NCBI GenBank assembly: GCA_009760855.2
Contig: WPIO01000023.1
Coordinates: 428,501 to 492,500 of the forward strand
DNA: 64,000 nucleotides
From: Cristatella mucedo
Taxonomy: Eukaryota > Bryozoa > Phylactolaemata > Cristatellidae
Reading direction: 5' to 3'
Shown here: piece by piece, positions 63,601 to 64,000 of the stretch
How positions within the stretch are numbered: the first letter of the stretch is position 1
Layout: each line of letters starts with the position of its first letter
The notes under the pieces: generated by a model
The model's database searches: none
What the model was told of the DNA's origin: nothing
The model's input: only the letters and a program-made list of their open reading frames with translations
Program-made: the position numbers and the translations under genes

Positions 63601-64000
63601 GCATCAATTGATTTTTCAAGATTTTCGTGGTTGGACATTTGTCCGTGATCTTGACTCTTACAGGTCATCGGAAGATCACGTGACAACAATGATTGTATTA
63701 TAAGATAGCTAGTTGTTGCTTTAGAATATTTGTATGACGATCGTTCCATCGGAGCAGGTAAAGGATTTATAAATTTCCGTGGATGGGGATACATCCCATA
63801 TTGGTGGGGGAAAAACTCCGCATTCCCCAAACGTTCTGCCGTAAGAGGCGCTGCAGTCCGGGAAATCCGTTCCGCATGCAGCGAGCGATGAACCGGCCGA
63901 TTTCGTGGCTGGATACGGGCCTGACTCAAGCGAGATGTCCCTCCGTCGTAATTACCCGGCTCCAACTTTGGTTGGCTTCACTCGTTGAGCCTTGCAGCTC
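63601..64000. other. Window end, nothing recognised
   Basis: A minus frame (63965-63594, 123 codons) is open but without similarity that I can recognise. Confidence 0.3.

Overview
The window is animal (metazoan) nuclear DNA, almost certainly from an invertebrate with a repeat-rich genome; I could not resolve the phylum. The evidence is one long gene of many short exons with GT/AG introns, L2-like LINEs ending in (ATT)n, tRNA-derived SINEs, Tc1/mariner, pogo-like and hAT relics, and long dinucleotide arrays. There is no prokaryotic gene organisation, CRISPR array or operon.

Region 1 (1-37.5 kb, + strand) is the 3' four-fifths of a single gene for a protein phosphatase 6 regulatory subunit (SAPS-domain family, PPP6R/PP6R, closest in order and motif content to vertebrate PPP6R3). 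I traced 19 coding exons, from 2148-2285 to a tentative terminal exon at 37327-37372. Reading phase agrees at all 18 junctions. They encode about 727 codons, colinear with the family from the middle of the SAPS domain to the acidic C-terminal tail. The first ~150 residues lie upstream of the window. An AATAAA follows the proposed stop by about 150 bases. The product should bind the PP6 catalytic subunit (PPP6C) and steer its substrate choice.

The introns of this gene are full of dead transposons. There are six Tc1/mariner relics, many 5'-truncated copies of two L2-like LINE families (here LINE-1fam and LINE-2fam), tRNA-like SINEs (SINE-A, SINE-B), microsatellites and an 18-bp tandem repeat. 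Several are nested; at 17-18 kb a LINE sits in a LINE that sits in a Tc1.

Region 2 (37.5-64 kb) has no gene I can support. It holds LINE and SINE copies, a decayed hAT transposase of the ZMYM1-like type (45.9-48.1 kb), three elements with pogo/Tigger-like or imperfect inverted termini (41.7-42.7, 51.2-51.9 and 59.5-59.8 kb), and very long (AG)n, (CT)n and (TA)n arrays. It also has several GC/CpG-rich islands (48.6-49.2, 53.25-55.07, 60.42-61.05 and 62.55-62.9 kb). The largest could be a promoter or CpG island of a neighbouring gene.

I found no convincing new biological system. The best leads are a SINE family that shares its 3' tail with the resident LINE, a stop codon that overlaps a consensus splice donor near the PPP6R C-terminus, a (GA)n tract fused to a splice donor, a ~1-kb CpG-rich insertion inside a LINE, and one or two orphan exon-like segments downstream of the gene.
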